Below, in pieces: positions 7,285 through 7,580 of a stretch of DNA of 7,580 nucleotides. This DNA is from Gemmatimonas phototrophica (lineage in GTDB: Bacteria > Gemmatimonadota > Gemmatimonadetes > Gemmatimonadales > Gemmatimonadaceae). Numbering within the stretch: position 1 is the first letter of the stretch; every line of letters begins with the position of its first letter. The position numbers and the translations under genes were made by a program. The notes under the pieces were generated by a model, which was not told the origin of the DNA, ran no database searches, and saw only the letters and a list, made by a program, of their open reading frames with translations. The stretch lies in contig CAMBRJ010000127.1 in the NCBI GenBank assembly GCA_945870175.1, positions 1-7,580 on the forward strand. Reading direction: 5' to 3'.

Positions 7285-7308
7285 ATCCGGCAGGAAGGGA
7301 GGCCGGAT
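7285..7308 (-). promoter_or_regulatory. Second inverted repeat in the operon leader, possible operator
   Basis: Perfect 7-bp arms ATCCGGC (7285-7291) and GCCGGAT (7302-7308) enclose ten purine-rich bases (on the plus strand). It lies about 60 bases upstream of the start codon, where a promoter would be expected. The two half-sites, about 17 bases centre to centre, could suit a dimeric regulator, but no convincing -35/-10 pair was found nearby. Confidence 0.35.
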
Positions 7309-7338
7309 ATCCTCTGAAATTACGTCGGGATGGGCAAA

Positions 7339-7363
7339 GGCGCTGCAAAACGTTTGCAGCGCC
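7339..7363 (-). terminator. Intrinsic-type terminator hairpin after the ketopantoate reductase gene
   Basis: Perfect 11-bp arms GGCGCTGCAAA (7339-7349) and TTTGCAGCGCC (7353-7363) enclose three bases. On the minus strand the stem is followed by TTTG, a short U-tract. It begins 33 bases after the stop codon at 7397-7399, so it should end that transcript and separate it from the operon below, which then needs its own promoter within roughly 7226-7338. Confidence 0.75.
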
Positions 7364-7396
7364 TGTCCATTCGACGATCAGCGCCGGCGCCTTGTA

Positions 7397-7580
7397 TCAG
7401 TGTACGGCGCGCTCGGCGGTGGGTAACAGCACGGCGTAGAGCACGTCATGCACCGGTGTTGCCACACCATGCGCACGTCCGATGCGCACGACTGCCCCCG
7501 TTTGCGCGTCGAATTCCGACGGTCGGCCGGCCATCAGATCGCGTTGCAGCGAGGTTGAACCGTCCGCCGGCAAACTATCG
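7397..7580 (-). CDS. panE: 2-dehydropantoate 2-reductase (ketopantoate reductase), C-terminal 60 residues only
   Basis: Reading the minus strand from the right edge gives 60 residues and a TGA at 7397-7399; the rest of the gene is outside the window. The visible part matches the C-terminal ApbA/PanE helical domain: STSLQRDLMAGRPSEFD, then GAVVRIGRAHGVATPVHDVLYAVL, the usual layout of S-x(4)-D-L-x-x-G-R-x-[TS]-E-x-D followed by G-x-V-V-R-x-G-x-x-x-G-V-x-T-P and L-Y. The Glu of the S-E-F-D segment corresponds to the conserved substrate-site glutamate. The Asn usually found before the next Gly is Thr here. The enzyme uses NADPH to reduce 2-dehydropantoate to pantoate in coenzyme A synthesis, in the cytoplasm. 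A paralogue with another keto-acid substrate is possible, since the cofactor-binding half is not visible. It is followed by its own terminator and is probably not co-transcribed with the operon. Confidence 0.85.
   Translation of the reverse strand, partial: DSLPADGSTSLQRDLMAGRPSEFDAQTGAVVRIGRAHGVATPVHDVLYAVLLPTAERAVH

Noticed and set aside
7305..7343. Possible promoter elements (TTGCCC, TAATTT, GATATC on the minus strand)
   Set aside because: No pair has acceptable spacing and match to a -35/-10 promoter, so no promoter is called although one is expected in this gap.

Overview
The window looks like chromosomal DNA of a GC-rich (by eye about 63-66 %) Gram-negative bacterium. The best guess is Gemmatimonadota, with Acidobacteriota, Planctomycetota or Verrucomicrobiota as alternatives. 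This rests on a pair of gene families (DUF1552 and the DUF1587/1595/1592/1588/1585 cytochromes) concentrated in those phyla, and on signal peptides ending in an 'AAQ'-like cleavage region. No mobile element, CRISPR array, tRNA or rRNA gene was seen.

Layout. (1) Bases 1-996, plus strand: the 3' part of a gene for a secreted, helical protein of unknown function. It has a repeated Thr-His-x-x-His motif and one EF-hand-like calcium loop; its start lies outside the window. (2) Bases 997-1091: a short convergent intergenic gap holding a perfect 19-bp inverted repeat that probably terminates transcription from both sides. (3) Bases 7225 down to 1092, minus strand: a tight three-gene operon. In transcription order it holds an 844-residue exported cytochrome-like protein with two CxxCH motifs, a 466-residue DUF1552 protein with a twin-arginine signal, and a 721-residue exported ankyrin-repeat protein. 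The gaps are 24 and 8 bases. (4) Bases 7226-7396: a 171-base intergenic region with two short inverted repeats in the operon leader and a strong hairpin that probably ends the upstream gene. (5) Bases 7397-7580, minus strand: the last 60 residues of a ketopantoate reductase, cut by the window edge.

How the genes may work together. The three operon proteins all carry export signals, so they should act in the periplasm or at the cell surface. One would be a covalent (probably di-) heme protein with a beta-rich, carbohydrate-binding-like insert, one a Tat-exported protein, and one a long ankyrin scaffold. Their function is unknown. A surface redox complex acting on an extracellular polymer is a reasonable inference, not a demonstrated role. 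The flanking genes look unrelated: one is convergent, and the other is separated by a terminator.
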